From assembly GCA_937974555.1 (NCBI GenBank), contig CALJKR010000051.1, forward strand, positions 1 to 64,000: 64,000 nucleotides of DNA. Reading direction: 5' to 3'. Source of the stretch: an uncultured Flavobacteriales bacterium (lineage in GTDB: Bacteria; Bacteroidota; Bacteroidia; Flavobacteriales_D; Sanyastnellaceae). How positions within the stretch are numbered: the stretch's first letter is position 1; every line of letters starts with the position of its first letter. The notes beneath the pieces were generated by a model. It was given only the letters and a program-made list of their open reading frames with translations, had not been told where the DNA came from and ran no database searches. Of the stretch, positions 15,901-25,384 are shown one piece after another. The position numbers and the translations under genes are program-made.

Positions 15901-17969
15901 CACGCGACAATATTGCCGGGTTGAACCTCCTTGTCTGGCTGCAAAGCAGACAATACACCATGTACGTTTTCTGCCATCAATATCATGCCCTGACTTTCTA
16001 TTCCCTTGATCTCTCTTGGAGCCAAGTTCACCAACATCAAAACGGTTTTGCCAATCAATTGCTCGGGTTCATAATGTTCAGCAATCCCGCTCACCACTGT
16101 GCGGTGATCCATGCCTGTATCCACTTTTAACTTCAACAGTTTCTTGGTCTTGGCCACTTTCTCCGTTTCCAAAATCTTCACCATGCGCAAATCCATCTGT
16201 TGAAACTGCTCAAAAGTGATATTGTCCTTTTGTGGATCAACCACCGCTTGACTCAACGCCTTGGCTTGTTGCAACTTGTCCACCTGCACCGCCACTTGCT
16301 CATCGGTTATCTTTTCAAACAAAATTCCGATACTCCCGATGGCATGTCCTGATGGCAACAAAATGTGACCGGCAGCACCGGACCAATCCAAAGTTTCCAT
16401 TTGCAACCCCTGACGAATTTTTTCCGCCGTATGGGGCAAAAACGGGCGAAGAGCCACGGTTAGCTTGGCCAACAACTGGGTGCACTGAAAAAGAATAAAA
16501 GCCGTACGCTCTGGATGGGTCTTTTGCAATTTCCAGGGCTCCGTTTCGGTCAGATACTTATTTCCCCATCGTGCCATCTGCATGGCCTCTGACAAAGCTT
16601 CTCTGAATCTGAAAGCTTGGAGTTTTTCGCCGATCAAACGATAAGATTGCTCTATTCCTTCTGCCACCTCCTTGTCGGTTTCATCCCATTCATATCCCGT
16701 GACTTCGGGTAAAATCCCGTTGTAATACTTGTTATTCAATACAAACACACGATTGACCATATTTCCCAGGATATCGGCCAGCTCATTGTTCACACGGTCT
16801 TTAAAGTCTTGCCATGTAAATTCACTGTCTTTCTGCTCGGGCATGATGGAGCAAAGCACGTATCGCATCTCATCTTGCTTACCTGGAAACTCTTGTAAAT
16901 ATTCATGCAGCCATACCGCCCAATTGCGAGAAGTTGAAATTTTGTCTCCTTCTAAGTTCATAAACTCATTGGCGGGAACGTTGTATGGCAAGACAAAATC
17001 ACCATGCGCCTTTAGGATGATTGGAAAAATAATGCAATGGAAAACGATGTTATCCTTTCCGATAAAATGAATCAATCTTGAATCCTCGCTTTTCCAATAA
17101 TCTTCCCAATTCTTTCCGTTTTGATCGGCCCAAACCTTGGTGTTGGTGATATATCCAATAGGGGCGTCCATCCATACATAAAGCACTTTGCCATCTGCAC
17201 CTTCTACTGGCACGGGCACACCCCAATCCAAGTCACGTGTCATGGCGCGGCTTTGCAATCCGCCATCAATCCAGCTCATGCATTGACCCAAAACATGGGC
17301 CTTCCATTCTTTGGTAATGTGGTGTTGAATCCCTTCCAATTGTCCTTCTTGAATAAAAGGCTTGATCCAAGATTCGTGATTGCCCATGGGCAAATACCAG
17401 TGTGAAGTTTCACGAAGTTCTGGCTTGCTTCCGCTCAACGTAGAGTGGGGCTCAATCAATTCAAGCGGGCTCAACGCAGATCCGCACTTTTCGCATTGAT
17501 CACCATAGGCCCTGTCATTGGCGCACTTGGGGCAAGTCCCCATGATATAACGATCTGCCAAAAACTGCTTGGCTTCAGGGTCGTAATACTGTTGAGATTT
17601 TTCAACCTCAAACATCCCTTTTTCCAAAAGCTTCTTGAAGACCTCTTGACTCATGGCGTGGTGTTCCGCTGAAGACGTTCTGTGGTAAATGTCAAAATCG
17701 ATTCCAAAATCCACAAATGCCTGGTGCATCAACTGGTGGTAATAATCGACAATATCCTTGGGTGTTTTTCCTTCTTTGTGTGCGCGCAGTGTAATGGCTG
17801 CACCATGTTCATCAGAGCCACAAACAAAAGCCACGTCTTTGTTGTTGGCTTTGAGGTAGCGAACATAGATATCCGCGGGCAAATAAGCTCCTGCGATATG
17901 ACCAATGTGCAAAGGGCCATTGGCGTAGGGCAACGCTGCGGTAATGAGATAACGTTTGGGTTCGTTCAT
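15900..17969 (-). CDS. metG: Methionyl-tRNA synthetase with C-terminal tRNA-binding domain
   Basis: 689 residues; charges initiator and elongator tRNA-Met. HIGH is at residues 21-24 (GPLHIGHIAG), a four-cysteine zinc site is in CPKC...QCEKCG, and the KMSKS loop is the variant KISTS. An OB-fold tRNA-binding domain ends the protein (KLLKLKVDTG, GIAEHYEPEQL, LVNLAPREIKG), which usually drives dimerisation. The ATG lies 4 bases after a strong promoter, so the mRNA should be leaderless. It is coupled to the downstream L,D-carboxypeptidase gene. Confidence 0.97.
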   Translation of the reverse strand: MNEPKRYLITAALPYANGPLHIGHIAGAYLPADIYVRYLKANNKDVAFVCGSDEHGAAITLRAHKEGKTPKDIVDYYHQLMHQAFVDFGIDFDIYHRTSSAEHHAMSQEVFKKLLEKGMFEVEKSQQYYDPEAKQFLADRYIMGTCPKCANDRAYGDQCEKCGSALSPLELIEPHSTLSGSKPELRETSHWYLPMGNHESWIKPFIQEGQLEGIQHHITKEWKAHVLGQCMSWIDGGLQSRAMTRDLDWGVPVPVEGADGKVLYVWMDAPIGYITNTKVWADQNGKNWEDYWKSEDSRLIHFIGKDNIVFHCIIFPIILKAHGDFVLPYNVPANEFMNLEGDKISTSRNWAVWLHEYLQEFPGKQDEMRYVLCSIMPEQKDSEFTWQDFKDRVNNELADILGNMVNRVFVLNNKYYNGILPEVTGYEWDETDKEVAEGIEQSYRLIGEKLQAFRFREALSEAMQMARWGNKYLTETEPWKLQKTHPERTAFILFQCTQLLAKLTVALRPFLPHTAEKIRQGLQMETLDWSGAAGHILLPSGHAIGSIGILFEKITDEQVAVQVDKLQQAKALSQAVVDPQKDNITFEQFQQMDLRMVKILETEKVAKTKKLLKLKVDTGMDHRTVVSGIAEHYEPEQLIGKTVLMLVNLAPREIKGIESQGMILMAENVHGVLSALQPDKEVQPGNIVA

Positions 17970-17973
17970 GCTG

Positions 17974-18004
17974 CGAATTTACCGCAGAGAAAGGCAAGCC
18001 CAAA
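17974..18004 (-). promoter_or_regulatory. metG: metG promoter, TTTG-N19-TAAATTCG
   Basis: -33 TTTG at 18001-18004 and -7 TAAATTCG at 17974-17981 with ideal spacing of 19. The ATG begins 4 bases after the -7 box, predicting leaderless transcription. The promoter lies inside the 3' end of the preceding gene. Confidence 0.7.
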
Positions 18005-18899
18005 CAGGAATATGATCACTTATGAGACGTGCGCTTTTCAAATCATCAAAATTTCCGCTAAAATCCCAAGCGCCACTGTCATGAATGCGCACCTCTTTTT
18101 TCTCGTAATAGATATGATCATATGGATTGGCTGTTACTCTTCCCTCCTTATCTGGCTTCATTTTCAGCGTGGTTCGTATTCCTTTAATGGCATCTCTAAA
18201 TCCATTTTTCATCAAGGCTTGTCCTCCATATTCCGTATTGGCGGCGTTGCAATCGCCCATGAGCACAATGGCGTCATTAGGGTACCATTGGGGAAGGTCT
18301 TTTAACTTCTCGATTTCTGTATTGGGATATTTGTTTTTGGGTACAGCATGCAGATTGGCCAAGAGCATGTTTTTTTCGCCCCATTGAAAACGCGCCATGT
18401 AAGGCTCTCTGTCAATCCAGTCTGCCGAATTGGGCTCTAACCAAGGCTTTCCCTTGAGCTTTACTTTTTTGGGTTTCCACAAATAAGCATATCGCTCGGC
18501 GCCTTTTCTTCCGGTGGTTGGATCACTGACCACATAATCCCATTTTGCGCCACGCCTGTTGAGTGCTGCCGCCAAACGCGCTACGGCTTGCGCTCCTCCA
18601 TTGCCAGCAACCACCTCCTGAATGACCACGATGTCTCCCTCATCCACCATATCTGCCATGAAAGCAATCTCATCCTCATCCTTGGATTTTCCCAAATTGG
18701 CAATGTTCCAAGATACAATTTGCAAACAAGGTCCTGAAGGGGCATCGGGTTCAATTTCCTCTTCCACCCAATTGGCGGAATCCACTTGCGTAGAATCCGC
18801 TGAAAACAATGTACTGCCTTGCTTGTGTTGTGCACCACCGCAGGAGATGCCCCAAAAGGCAATCCAAATCCACAACCCGGACAATACCCATCTAATCAT
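17979..18899 (-). CDS. Endonuclease/exonuclease/phosphatase-fold lipoprotein
   Basis: 306 residues from ATG 18899 (an in-frame ATG at 18911 overlaps asd). A lipoprotein signal ends at GISC (Cys20), giving an envelope-anchored enzyme. The DNase I-like fold motifs are present: SWNIANLG, the metal Glu in VVIQEVVAG, the ANLHAVP strand, GDCNAAN with the catalytic Asp/Asn, and a final SDHIPV with the active-site Asp-His. The family covers nucleases and phosphoesterases, so the substrate is open. The ATG follows the asd stop by one base (TAATATG), so it is cotranscribed with asd. Confidence 0.82.
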   Translation of the reverse strand: MIRWVLSGLWIWIAFWGISCGGAQHKQGSTLFSADSTQVDSANWVEEEIEPDAPSGPCLQIVSWNIANLGKSKDEDEIAFMADMVDEGDIVVIQEVVAGNGGAQAVARLAAALNRRGAKWDYVVSDPTTGRKGAERYAYLWKPKKVKLKGKPWLEPNSADWIDREPYMARFQWGEKNMLLANLHAVPKNKYPNTEIEKLKDLPQWYPNDAIVLMGDCNAANTEYGGQALMKNGFRDAIKGIRTTLKMKPDKEGRVTANPYDHIYYEKKEVRIHDSGAWDFSGNFDDLKSARLISDHIPVWACLSLR

Positions 18900-18900
18900 A

Positions 18901-19896
18901 TTATCCCTCATTCATCAATTGCATCACACGCTCCGCAATTTGCACCGCATTGGTCGCAGCTCCCTTCCGCAAATTATCGCTCACCACCCAAGCATTTAAG
19001 GTATTGGGTAGGGTTTCATCCCTGCGAATTCTTCCCACCCATACCGCATCTGACTCGGCGGCCTGCAAAAGCGGCATCGGATATTCAAATTGCGCAGGAT
19101 TGTCATAGAGTTCAATGCCTGGAAAACTTTGGAGTGCTTGGCGAACTTGATTCGTATCAAAATCACGTTTAAAACTCACGTTGATGCTCTCTGAGTGTCC
19201 TCCCATGACCGGAACACGAACGGCAGTTGCGGTAACTTGAATTTCCTCATCCTGCATGATTTTCTTCGTTTCCAAAATCATCTTCATCTCTTCTTTGGTG
19301 TAACCATTGTCCATGAATACATCTATTTGAGGAATTAAATTCAAGTCAATAGGAAAACGATAGGCCATATCACCAGATACTCCTTGACGTTCATTCATCA
19401 ACTGGTCAACTGCCAATTTACCGGTGCCGGTAACACTTTGATATGTGCTTACCACTACTCTGCTAACCGCATATAGATCATGCAGTGGTTTTAAAAACAT
19501 AACCATTTGAATGGTGGAACAATTCGGATTGGCAATGATTTTATCCTCTATCGTCAAAACATCACCATTGACTTCAGGGACAACCAACTTCTTGGTTGGA
19601 TCCATTCGCCATGCGCTGCTGTTGTCAATCACAGTGCAATCAACATCGGCAAATTTTGGTGCCCATTCCAAACTTGTGGTACCTCCCGCTGAGAACAAAG
19701 CCAATTGGGGTCGCATATTGACTGCCATGTCTGGCGTGACCACAGGCCATTCTTGCCCTTTCCAAGTGATTTTCTTCCCCAAAGATTTTTCAGATGCCAC
19801 CGGTATTAACTCGGTAACAGGAAAATTTCTCTCTTCCAATACTTGCAACATCTTGGTACCCACCAATCCTGTTGCACCTACGACAGCCACTTTCAT
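18901..19896 (-). CDS. asd: Aspartate-semialdehyde dehydrogenase
   Basis: 331 residues; reduces aspartyl phosphate to aspartate semialdehyde with NADPH, feeding lysine/diaminopimelate, threonine and methionine synthesis. The nucleotide loop is GATGLVG (7-13), the catalytic cysteine is in NPNCSTIQ (Cys126), and VPVMGGHSESI carries the active-site His region. Full length for the family. First gene of a two-gene unit with the lipoprotein nuclease-fold gene. Confidence 0.96.
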   Translation of the reverse strand: MKVAVVGATGLVGTKMLQVLEERNFPVTELIPVASEKSLGKKITWKGQEWPVVTPDMAVNMRPQLALFSAGGTTSLEWAPKFADVDCTVIDNSSAWRMDPTKKLVVPEVNGDVLTIEDKIIANPNCSTIQMVMFLKPLHDLYAVSRVVVSTYQSVTGTGKLAVDQLMNERQGVSGDMAYRFPIDLNLIPQIDVFMDNGYTKEEMKMILETKKIMQDEEIQVTATAVRVPVMGGHSESINVSFKRDFDTNQVRQALQSFPGIELYDNPAQFEYPMPLLQAAESDAVWVGRIRRDETLPNTLNAWVVSDNLRKGAATNAVQIAERVMQLMNEG

Positions 19897-19928
19897 ATAT
19901 GCGCCTTATGTGTTTCTTGTTGTGGGTT

Positions 19929-19936
19929 CAAAGGTA
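19929..19936 (-). promoter_or_regulatory. asd: -7 box TACCTTTG of asd
   Basis: Exact TAnnTTTG on the minus strand, 32 bases before the asd ATG. It lies back to back with the plus-strand box at 19940-19947. Confidence 0.55.
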
Positions 19937-19939
19937 AAA

Positions 19940-19947
19940 TAGTTTCG
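19940..19947 (+). promoter_or_regulatory. -7 box TAGTTTCG of the lamin-tail T9SS gene
   Basis: TAnnTTCG variant ending 5 bases before the ATG at 19953. TTCTTG ending at 19919 is a suitable -33 element (spacing 20). Predicts a leaderless mRNA. Confidence 0.55.
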
Positions 19948-19952
19948 AGCCC

Positions 19953-22193
19953 ATGAAATACTATTGCCTCTTTTTATTGATCGTCCTTTCAAAGTTTGGA
20001 CTCACCCAGTGGCAGGAAGATTTTTCACTTCCCGATGCCTTGTCTTCTTATCCCAATGTCGATAGCAATCACTACTGGATCAACGCCAACGGCCAACTGC
20101 AACTCAACGCCTCAGCTTCGGGCTTTTCACAACTCCAATTTCCATTGGTGAATGGAGCGGTGCCATGGGAGATGAACTGTTTTGTAAGGCAAAACTTTTC
20201 AGGTAGCGCCAACAATTGGGGCCGATTGGCATTAACCACAACTCCCATTCTGGACAGCGGAGTCTACAATGTCTCCTCTGGTGCTACAGGATTGATCATA
20301 CAACTGGGGAGTGCCGGCAGCAATGATCAAATAGAATTGTACTGGGATGACGGATCATCGCTTTCTCTTTTGGGTAGTGGTTTTAACATCGCGTCGGGAC
20401 TTTACGGTCATATCAAAATCACATTGGATTCGCTCATTCATTTGGAATTTCAGGACAACGACTCTACTGCCTTTTCCAATATCTATCTCAGCGAAAACAC
20501 CACCAATTTTCAACCCCAATTCCTTACCCTTCAATCCAATTATACCGCATCCAACGGTCATAATTTTTATTGGGATGATTTCTATTTCGGCCCTCCCCTC
20601 ACCGCAGTGACGCCTGATTCATTTTCCTTTCGATCGGTTGTAATCAATGAGCTCATGGTCGATCCTACCCCCGTTGTGGGTTGTCCTGAGACGGAATACG
20701 TTGAGCTGTACAATGCAACCGTTGATACGCTCCTTATGCAGGGGTGGACCTGGGTCAATACAACCACAGCTCAAACCATACCGGACATTGAACTGCCTCC
20801 TTTTTCGTATCTCCTCTTGGTCGATGTTCAAGACGTTTTTCAATGGAACATTCCCGTGGTGGGAATTGAAAATTTTCTAAGTCTAACCAATACGTCAGAC
20901 AGCTTAACACTCTTGGATGGCGCCAATCAGGTGATTGATTTTATAAAATACAACCCGGAGTATTATCAAGGCGAGATTGTAGAAGGAGGCATTGCATTGG
21001 AGCAAATCGATCCTACCACGTTGTGCCCGGGAATGAACAATTGGCGTCCATCTCTACATCCCAATGGAGGCACCCCGGGTTCACCCAATAGTGTTTTAAA
21101 TCCCCAACATTTCGAAAAACCCTTGCAAATTCTCGACTGGGGAATCGATACTTCAGGTCAAATATTTCTTTGGCCCTCCATACCATTAACACAAGACTCG
21201 GTTAATGTGCAAATCGACAACCAATATTTCCAATGGCCGATGAAATGCTATACGGACAGCTGCATCATTTACACACCAGAAGATTTGAATGATGCCCTTA
21301 TTCAAATGGAGACCCTCTCCGTTTGTCACGAAATACAGAATATTCAAATTCAAATCCCTTGGAGTTTGCCCAAGGATACGGCCGCACAATGCTGGATTCA
21401 AGAAATTCTATTTCACCCGATGAATGGTTGTCCTTCCTTTGTAGAATTATACAATCCCCATGACTTCAGCTTGAGTTTGGATCACTGGTCCATAGGAAAC
21501 AACAAGGATCCCAATAAAGTTATTCAACAACATCACCACTTCATCTCTCCTCATGGCATATTGGCTGTATCCGAATCGCCACAAAAATTAAAATCCTATT
21601 TCCCCAACTCCAACACATCCTTGGCCCTATTTCATTCGTGCTTGGACCTCCCCTATTTCACCCAATCAGAAGGTAGCATCGCGCTTTATCATGGACAAAA
21701 TCAAATGGATATTATTGAATATTCCGAATCCATGCATAATCCCCAATTGTCCTCTTTTGAAGGAAAGTCATTGGAAAAAATTATACCTACCAATACCCAG
21801 TCTTTGTGGGCCACAGCAGCAGCCGATGCAGGATACGGTACCCCGGGATTGCTCAATTCACAGCGATTCATTGCGCAAGAAAATCAAGAAACATGGACCT
21901 TAAACCCCGCATGCTTTAGTCCCAACGGGGATGGACATCAGGATTTCATCCAAATCGAATGGCGCAATGGGGCCCCGCAAGAGTGGATTCAGTGGTTCAT
22001 CACGGATGAATGGGGAAATCCGATATACAAATCACAACCCGAGTGGTGGGGCAATAATCGGCAATGGGTTTGGGATGGAAAGAATCAAGATGGAGAACTT
22101 TGTCAACCTGGGCTCTATGCTTGGACCGTTTATGCCTCATCGCAAGGACATCAAATTTTCCCTACACTCAAATCGTTTGTACTTTCGCCATGA
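19953..22193 (+). CDS. Secreted T9SS protein with lamin-tail domains and gliding-type C-terminus
   Basis: 746 residues. A signal peptide (MKYYCLFLLIVLSKFGLTQ) leads to a beta-rich N-terminal region. Two lamin-tail-like domains follow (about 225-320 with VVINELMVDPTPVVGCPETEYVELYN, in part, and about 470-570 with WIQEILFHPMNGCPSFVELYN, in part). The C-terminus (ACFSPNGDGHQDF ... WVWDGKNQDGE ... YAWTVYA) is the gliding-motility-associated, type B T9SS sorting domain, so the protein is predicted to be secreted or surface-bound. Lamin-tail domains in such proteins are often adhesive or nuclease-linked, but no enzyme motif is seen here. Confidence 0.85.
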   Translation: MKYYCLFLLIVLSKFGLTQWQEDFSLPDALSSYPNVDSNHYWINANGQLQLNASASGFSQLQFPLVNGAVPWEMNCFVRQNFSGSANNWGRLALTTTPILDSGVYNVSSGATGLIIQLGSAGSNDQIELYWDDGSSLSLLGSGFNIASGLYGHIKITLDSLIHLEFQDNDSTAFSNIYLSENTTNFQPQFLTLQSNYTASNGHNFYWDDFYFGPPLTAVTPDSFSFRSVVINELMVDPTPVVGCPETEYVELYNATVDTLLMQGWTWVNTTTAQTIPDIELPPFSYLLLVDVQDVFQWNIPVVGIENFLSLTNTSDSLTLLDGANQVIDFIKYNPEYYQGEIVEGGIALEQIDPTTLCPGMNNWRPSLHPNGGTPGSPNSVLNPQHFEKPLQILDWGIDTSGQIFLWPSIPLTQDSVNVQIDNQYFQWPMKCYTDSCIIYTPEDLNDALIQMETLSVCHEIQNIQIQIPWSLPKDTAAQCWIQEILFHPMNGCPSFVELYNPHDFSLSLDHWSIGNNKDPNKVIQQHHHFISPHGILAVSESPQKLKSYFPNSNTSLALFHSCLDLPYFTQSEGSIALYHGQNQMDIIEYSESMHNPQLSSFEGKSLEKIIPTNTQSLWATAAADAGYGTPGLLNSQRFIAQENQETWTLNPACFSPNGDGHQDFIQIEWRNGAPQEWIQWFITDEWGNPIYKSQPEWWGNNRQWVWDGKNQDGELCQPGLYAWTVYASSQGHQIFPTLKSFVLSP

Positions 22194-22196
22194 AAG

Positions 22197-22829
22197 ATGT
22201 ACTTGCACAAGACCCCACGACTAATACGCGCTATTGCCCATGATTTTATTTGGCGAATCCCTACTGTCAATCAAGAAGTCTTTCTGACTTTTGATGATGG
22301 GCCAACGCCAATTATCACCGAAAAAGTATTGGATATCCTTGCGCAGTTTGGCGCCAAAGCCACTTTTTTTTGCATCGGAAAAAATGCCCAAAATCATCCT
22401 CAAATAGTGTCCCGAATTTTAAGAGAAGGTCACTCCATTGGCAACCATACACAAACCCATCGCAGAGGGTGGAAAACAGGTTATGCCCAGTATTTACGTG
22501 ATGTCGTTCAAGCCAAACAACATTTGGATACGGTGTTATTTAGACCACCCTATGGACAAATCACTCGGTCACAAACCCGTGCACTCAAGAATCATTTTCA
22601 TCTCATCATGTGGGATATTCTAAGTGGCGATTTTGATCCTGAAATGTCCGTTGAGCAATGCATCCAAATCGTGAGCAACCAATGTGTCCCGGGATCCATT
22701 GTTGTCTTTCACGACAGCATGAAAGCCAGTCCGATTCTGCTGCAATCTTTGCCCATTATTCTTCAACAACTCCAAGAAAAAGGCTTTGCCTTTTCTTCAA
22801 TCTCCCCACAACATGTACGTAGCACCTAA
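22197..22829 (+). CDS. Polysaccharide deacetylase (NodB domain)
   Basis: 210 residues, essentially one NodB-type catalytic domain that removes acetyl groups from N-acetylated sugars such as peptidoglycan or chitin oligomers. Motifs in order: TFDDGP (31-36, catalytic base and metal Asp), HSIGNHTQTH (79-88, metal His), RPPYGQ, DILSGDFD and VVFHDS (catalytic His). No signal peptide is clear; residues 8-22 are only weakly hydrophobic. It starts 3 bases after the T9SS gene and overlaps rsmA by 17 bases, so it belongs to a plus-strand operon. Confidence 0.9.
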   Translation: MYLHKTPRLIRAIAHDFIWRIPTVNQEVFLTFDDGPTPIITEKVLDILAQFGAKATFFCIGKNAQNHPQIVSRILREGHSIGNHTQTHRRGWKTGYAQYLRDVVQAKQHLDTVLFRPPYGQITRSQTRALKNHFHLIMWDILSGDFDPEMSVEQCIQIVSNQCVPGSIVVFHDSMKASPILLQSLPIILQQLQEKGFAFSSISPQHVRST

Positions 22830-23574
22830 AAAACACCTGGGACAACATTTCCTTACCAACGCACAAATTGCGCAAGACATCGCCCATGCGCTTACTGGCT
22901 TTGGCGGATACAAAACGGTATTGGAAATCGGACCCGGTACAGGTGCACTCACCCGTCATTTGTTGCCGTTAAACTACGACACCCATGTTGTAGAAATTGA
23001 CGAGCAATCCATCGTTTACTTGCACTTGCATTATCCCGAATTGAAAAACAAGATTCACGCGGAAGACTTTCTCCGAATGGACTTGAAAACGAAATTTCCA
23101 GATCCCATCGCAGTGATTGGTAACTTTCCATACAACATCTCCTCACAGATTCTTTTTCATGTTTTGGAATACAAAGACCATGTACCAGAACTGGTAGGTA
23201 TGTTCCAAAAAGAAGTTGCCTTGCGGGTGGCCAATGGTCCAGGCAGCAAAGACTATGGGATTTTAAGTGTACTCATTCAGGCCTGGTATGAAGTGGAATA
23301 CCTCTTTACCGTGCATGAAAATGAATTCAACCCACCGCCAAAAGTCAAAAGTGGGGTGATTAGAATGAAAAGAAAAGACATTCATGATTTGGGTTGTGAT
23401 GAAAAGAAATTCAAGCAACTGGTGAAATTGGCCTTTAACCAGCGCCGAAAAACATTGCGAAATTCACTAAAAAGTGTCATTCAAAGCCAAGAGGTTTCGG
23501 GCGATTGGTTGCAAAAAAGACCCGAACAATTGGGTGTTGCAGAATTCATTGAATTGACCAATCTATTGATGTAA
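22813..23574 (+). CDS. rsmA: 16S rRNA dimethyladenosine transferase
   Basis: 253 residues; dimethylates two adjacent adenosines in the 3' hairpin of 16S rRNA (KsgA). I place the start at MYVAPKKHLGQHFL, the usual N-terminus, inside the end of the deacetylase gene; an in-frame ATG at 22786 would add 9 unrelated residues. SAM-binding motif EIGPGTGALT, the catalytic NFPYNISS (NxPY) and the C-terminal FNQRRKTLRNSLK are all present. Cotranscribed with the deacetylase. Confidence 0.95.
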   Translation: MYVAPKKHLGQHFLTNAQIAQDIAHALTGFGGYKTVLEIGPGTGALTRHLLPLNYDTHVVEIDEQSIVYLHLHYPELKNKIHAEDFLRMDLKTKFPDPIAVIGNFPYNISSQILFHVLEYKDHVPELVGMFQKEVALRVANGPGSKDYGILSVLIQAWYEVEYLFTVHENEFNPPPKVKSGVIRMKRKDIHDLGCDEKKFKQLVKLAFNQRRKTLRNSLKSVIQSQEVSGDWLQKRPEQLGVAEFIELTNLLM

Positions 23575-23604
23575 TTCGCTTTTTAGGTTTTAACGGAGAT
23601 TCTC

Positions 23605-23636
23605 TTGGTCTAGCCGATGCCCTTGCTTTACCTTTG
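23605..23636 (+). promoter_or_regulatory. fbp: fbp promoter, TTG-N21-TACCTTTG
   Basis: TTG at 23605-23607 (in TCTTG) and -7 TACCTTTG at 23629-23636. The ATG at 23641 begins 4 bases after the box, predicting a leaderless mRNA. Confidence 0.65.
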
Positions 23637-23640
23637 AGGC

Positions 23641-24648
23641 ATGAGCATGATTACATTGAATGAGTTCATCATGGAGCGACAAGCGGATTTTCCGTTTGCT
23701 TCAGGGGATTTAAGTCGCCTCCTTGCGGACATCAGCATTGCTGCCAAAATTATCAATCACAAAGTAAACAAAGCCGGGTTACAAGATATTCTGGGTGCTG
23801 AGGACACCACCAACGTACAAGGCGAAACCCAAATGAAATTGGATGTTTTTTCCGATCAGGCCTTACTAAACGCCGTAAAATGGGGTGGTCAAGTATGTGG
23901 CGCAGGAAGTGAGGAAAATGAAAAATACTTCGCCTTTGATATGGAGCACTGCCGCAAGGCCAAGTATGTCATACTTTTTGATCCTTTGGATGGCTCTTCC
24001 AACATTGATGTCAACGTAAGTATCGGCACCATATTTTCTATTCACCGCAGAACAAGTGCTGTTGGCGATTTGGCGAACGTCAATGACTTTTTACAAAAGG
24101 GAAGCGAGCAAGTAGCTGCAGGATATGTCATTTATGGGTCTTCCACCATGCTCGTTTACACGACAGGACATGGAGTAAATGGTTTTACACTTGAACCCAG
24201 TATCGGAGAATTTTGCTTGTCACATGCCAACATGAAATTTCCAGATAAAGGAAGTATATACAGCATCAATGAAGGGCACTTACTGCTATGTGAGAAAGGA
24301 ATTCAAGATTATGTCGCTCTTTGCAAAAGCATAGACAAGAAAAATAATTTGCCCTATACCGCAAGATACATTGGATCATTGGTGGCGGATTTCCATAGAA
24401 ACCTGATCAAAGGAGGAATTTATATGTACCCTGGAACCCAGAAAAATCCTGAAGGAAAATTGCGTTTACAATACGAGTGCAATCCTTTGGCGTTTATCGC
24501 GGAGCAAGCCGGTGGCAAAGCTTCGGATGGTATTCAACGCATTTTAGATATTACTCCCAAAGATCTTCATCAGCGCACGCCATTTATCGTAGGGCCAACC
24601 ATGATGGTAGAACAAGCCGAGGCTTTTATTCGTCAAGGCAAAAGTTAA
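23641..24648 (+). CDS. fbp: Fructose-1,6-bisphosphatase, class I
   Basis: 335 residues; dephosphorylates fructose 1,6-bisphosphate in gluconeogenesis. The metal and phosphate site FDPLDGSSNIDVNVSIGTIF is intact. GETQMKLDVFSD, the YIGSLVADFHRNL substrate loop and EQAGGKASDG complete the class I signature. Full length. With pyk in the same window, the organism has both directions of the lower glycolytic route. Own promoter, monocistronic or weakly linked to the following gene (30 bases). Confidence 0.96.
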   Translation: MSMITLNEFIMERQADFPFASGDLSRLLADISIAAKIINHKVNKAGLQDILGAEDTTNVQGETQMKLDVFSDQALLNAVKWGGQVCGAGSEENEKYFAFDMEHCRKAKYVILFDPLDGSSNIDVNVSIGTIFSIHRRTSAVGDLANVNDFLQKGSEQVAAGYVIYGSSTMLVYTTGHGVNGFTLEPSIGEFCLSHANMKFPDKGSIYSINEGHLLLCEKGIQDYVALCKSIDKKNNLPYTARYIGSLVADFHRNLIKGGIYMYPGTQKNPEGKLRLQYECNPLAFIAEQAGGKASDGIQRILDITPKDLHQRTPFIVGPTMMVEQAEAFIRQGKS

Positions 24649-24654
24649 TCCTTC

Positions 24655-24662
24655 TATCTTTG
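24655..24662 (+). promoter_or_regulatory. -7 box TATCTTTG of the GT2-dihydroorotase operon
   Basis: Exact TAnnTTTG, 16 bases before the GTG start at 24679; TTCG at 24629-24632 could serve as -33 (spacing 22). Confidence 0.5.
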
Positions 24663-24678
24663 AAACACCATTGAAACA

Positions 24679-25383
24679 GTGAATCCGCAACTCGTCATCA
24701 TACCCACTTACAACGAAAAAGAAAACGTTGCCAACATGATCAAAACTGTCATGGAATTGCCCGTGTCGTTTGATTTATTGTTTGTTGATGACGGCTCACC
24801 TGATGGTACTGCCGACATCATTCAGCAACACCAAAGCAAATTTCCAAATCGTATCCACTTGATTCAACGCACGGGCAAATTGGGGTTGGGAACCGCGTAT
24901 ATCACGGGCTTTAAATGGGCCATCAAGCAAGGATATTCGTTTATCTGCGAAATGGATTGCGACTTTTCACACAACCCCCAAGATTTGCCAAGGTTGGTTG
25001 AAGCTTGTCAAAATGGTGCAGATATGAGTGTCGGTTCTCGTTACACCCGTGGTGGTGGAGTTGAAAATTGGCCCTGGAACCGCAGATGGATGAGCAAAGG
25101 AGCTGGAGTATATGTCAATGTCGTTCTGGGATTGGGTGTGAAAGATGCAACTGCTGGATTTGTTTGCTTTAAAAGGAAAGTACTTGAAACCATTGATTTG
25201 GATGCAATTCAATTCATTGGTTATGCTTTTCAAATTGAAATGAAATACAAAACCAAAAAATCAGGATTCAAAATCCAAGAAGTTCCAATTTTATTTAAGG
25301 ATAGAATTCTGGGTCAAAGTAAAATGAGTTTGAATATTTTCAATGAGGCTTTTATTGGCGTGTTGAAAATGAGATTGGGTTAA
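24679..25383 (+). CDS. Polyprenol-phosphate mannosyltransferase-like glycosyltransferase (GT2)
   Basis: 234 residues, GT-A fold family 2 enzyme like dolichol/polyprenol-monophosphate mannose synthase, which transfers a sugar from its nucleotide to a membrane lipid phosphate. N-terminal VIIPTYNEKENV, VDDGSPDGT (nucleotide binding), MDCDFSHNP (the DXD equivalent) and SRYTRGGGVENWPWNRR are family marks. No C-terminal membrane domain is present, so it is the short soluble type. Starts with GTG. It is followed one base later by dihydroorotase, a gene order common in the phylum. Confidence 0.9.
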   Translation: MNPQLVIIPTYNEKENVANMIKTVMELPVSFDLLFVDDGSPDGTADIIQQHQSKFPNRIHLIQRTGKLGLGTAYITGFKWAIKQGYSFICEMDCDFSHNPQDLPRLVEACQNGADMSVGSRYTRGGGVENWPWNRRWMSKGAGVYVNVVLGLGVKDATAGFVCFKRKVLETIDLDAIQFIGYAFQIEMKYKTKKSGFKIQEVPILFKDRILGQSKMSLNIFNEAFIGVLKMRLG

Positions 25384-25384
25384 T

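Noticed and set aside
17682..18305. 207-codon plus-strand frame
   Set aside because: Runs antisense across two real genes (metG and the nuclease-fold lipoprotein) and their junction.
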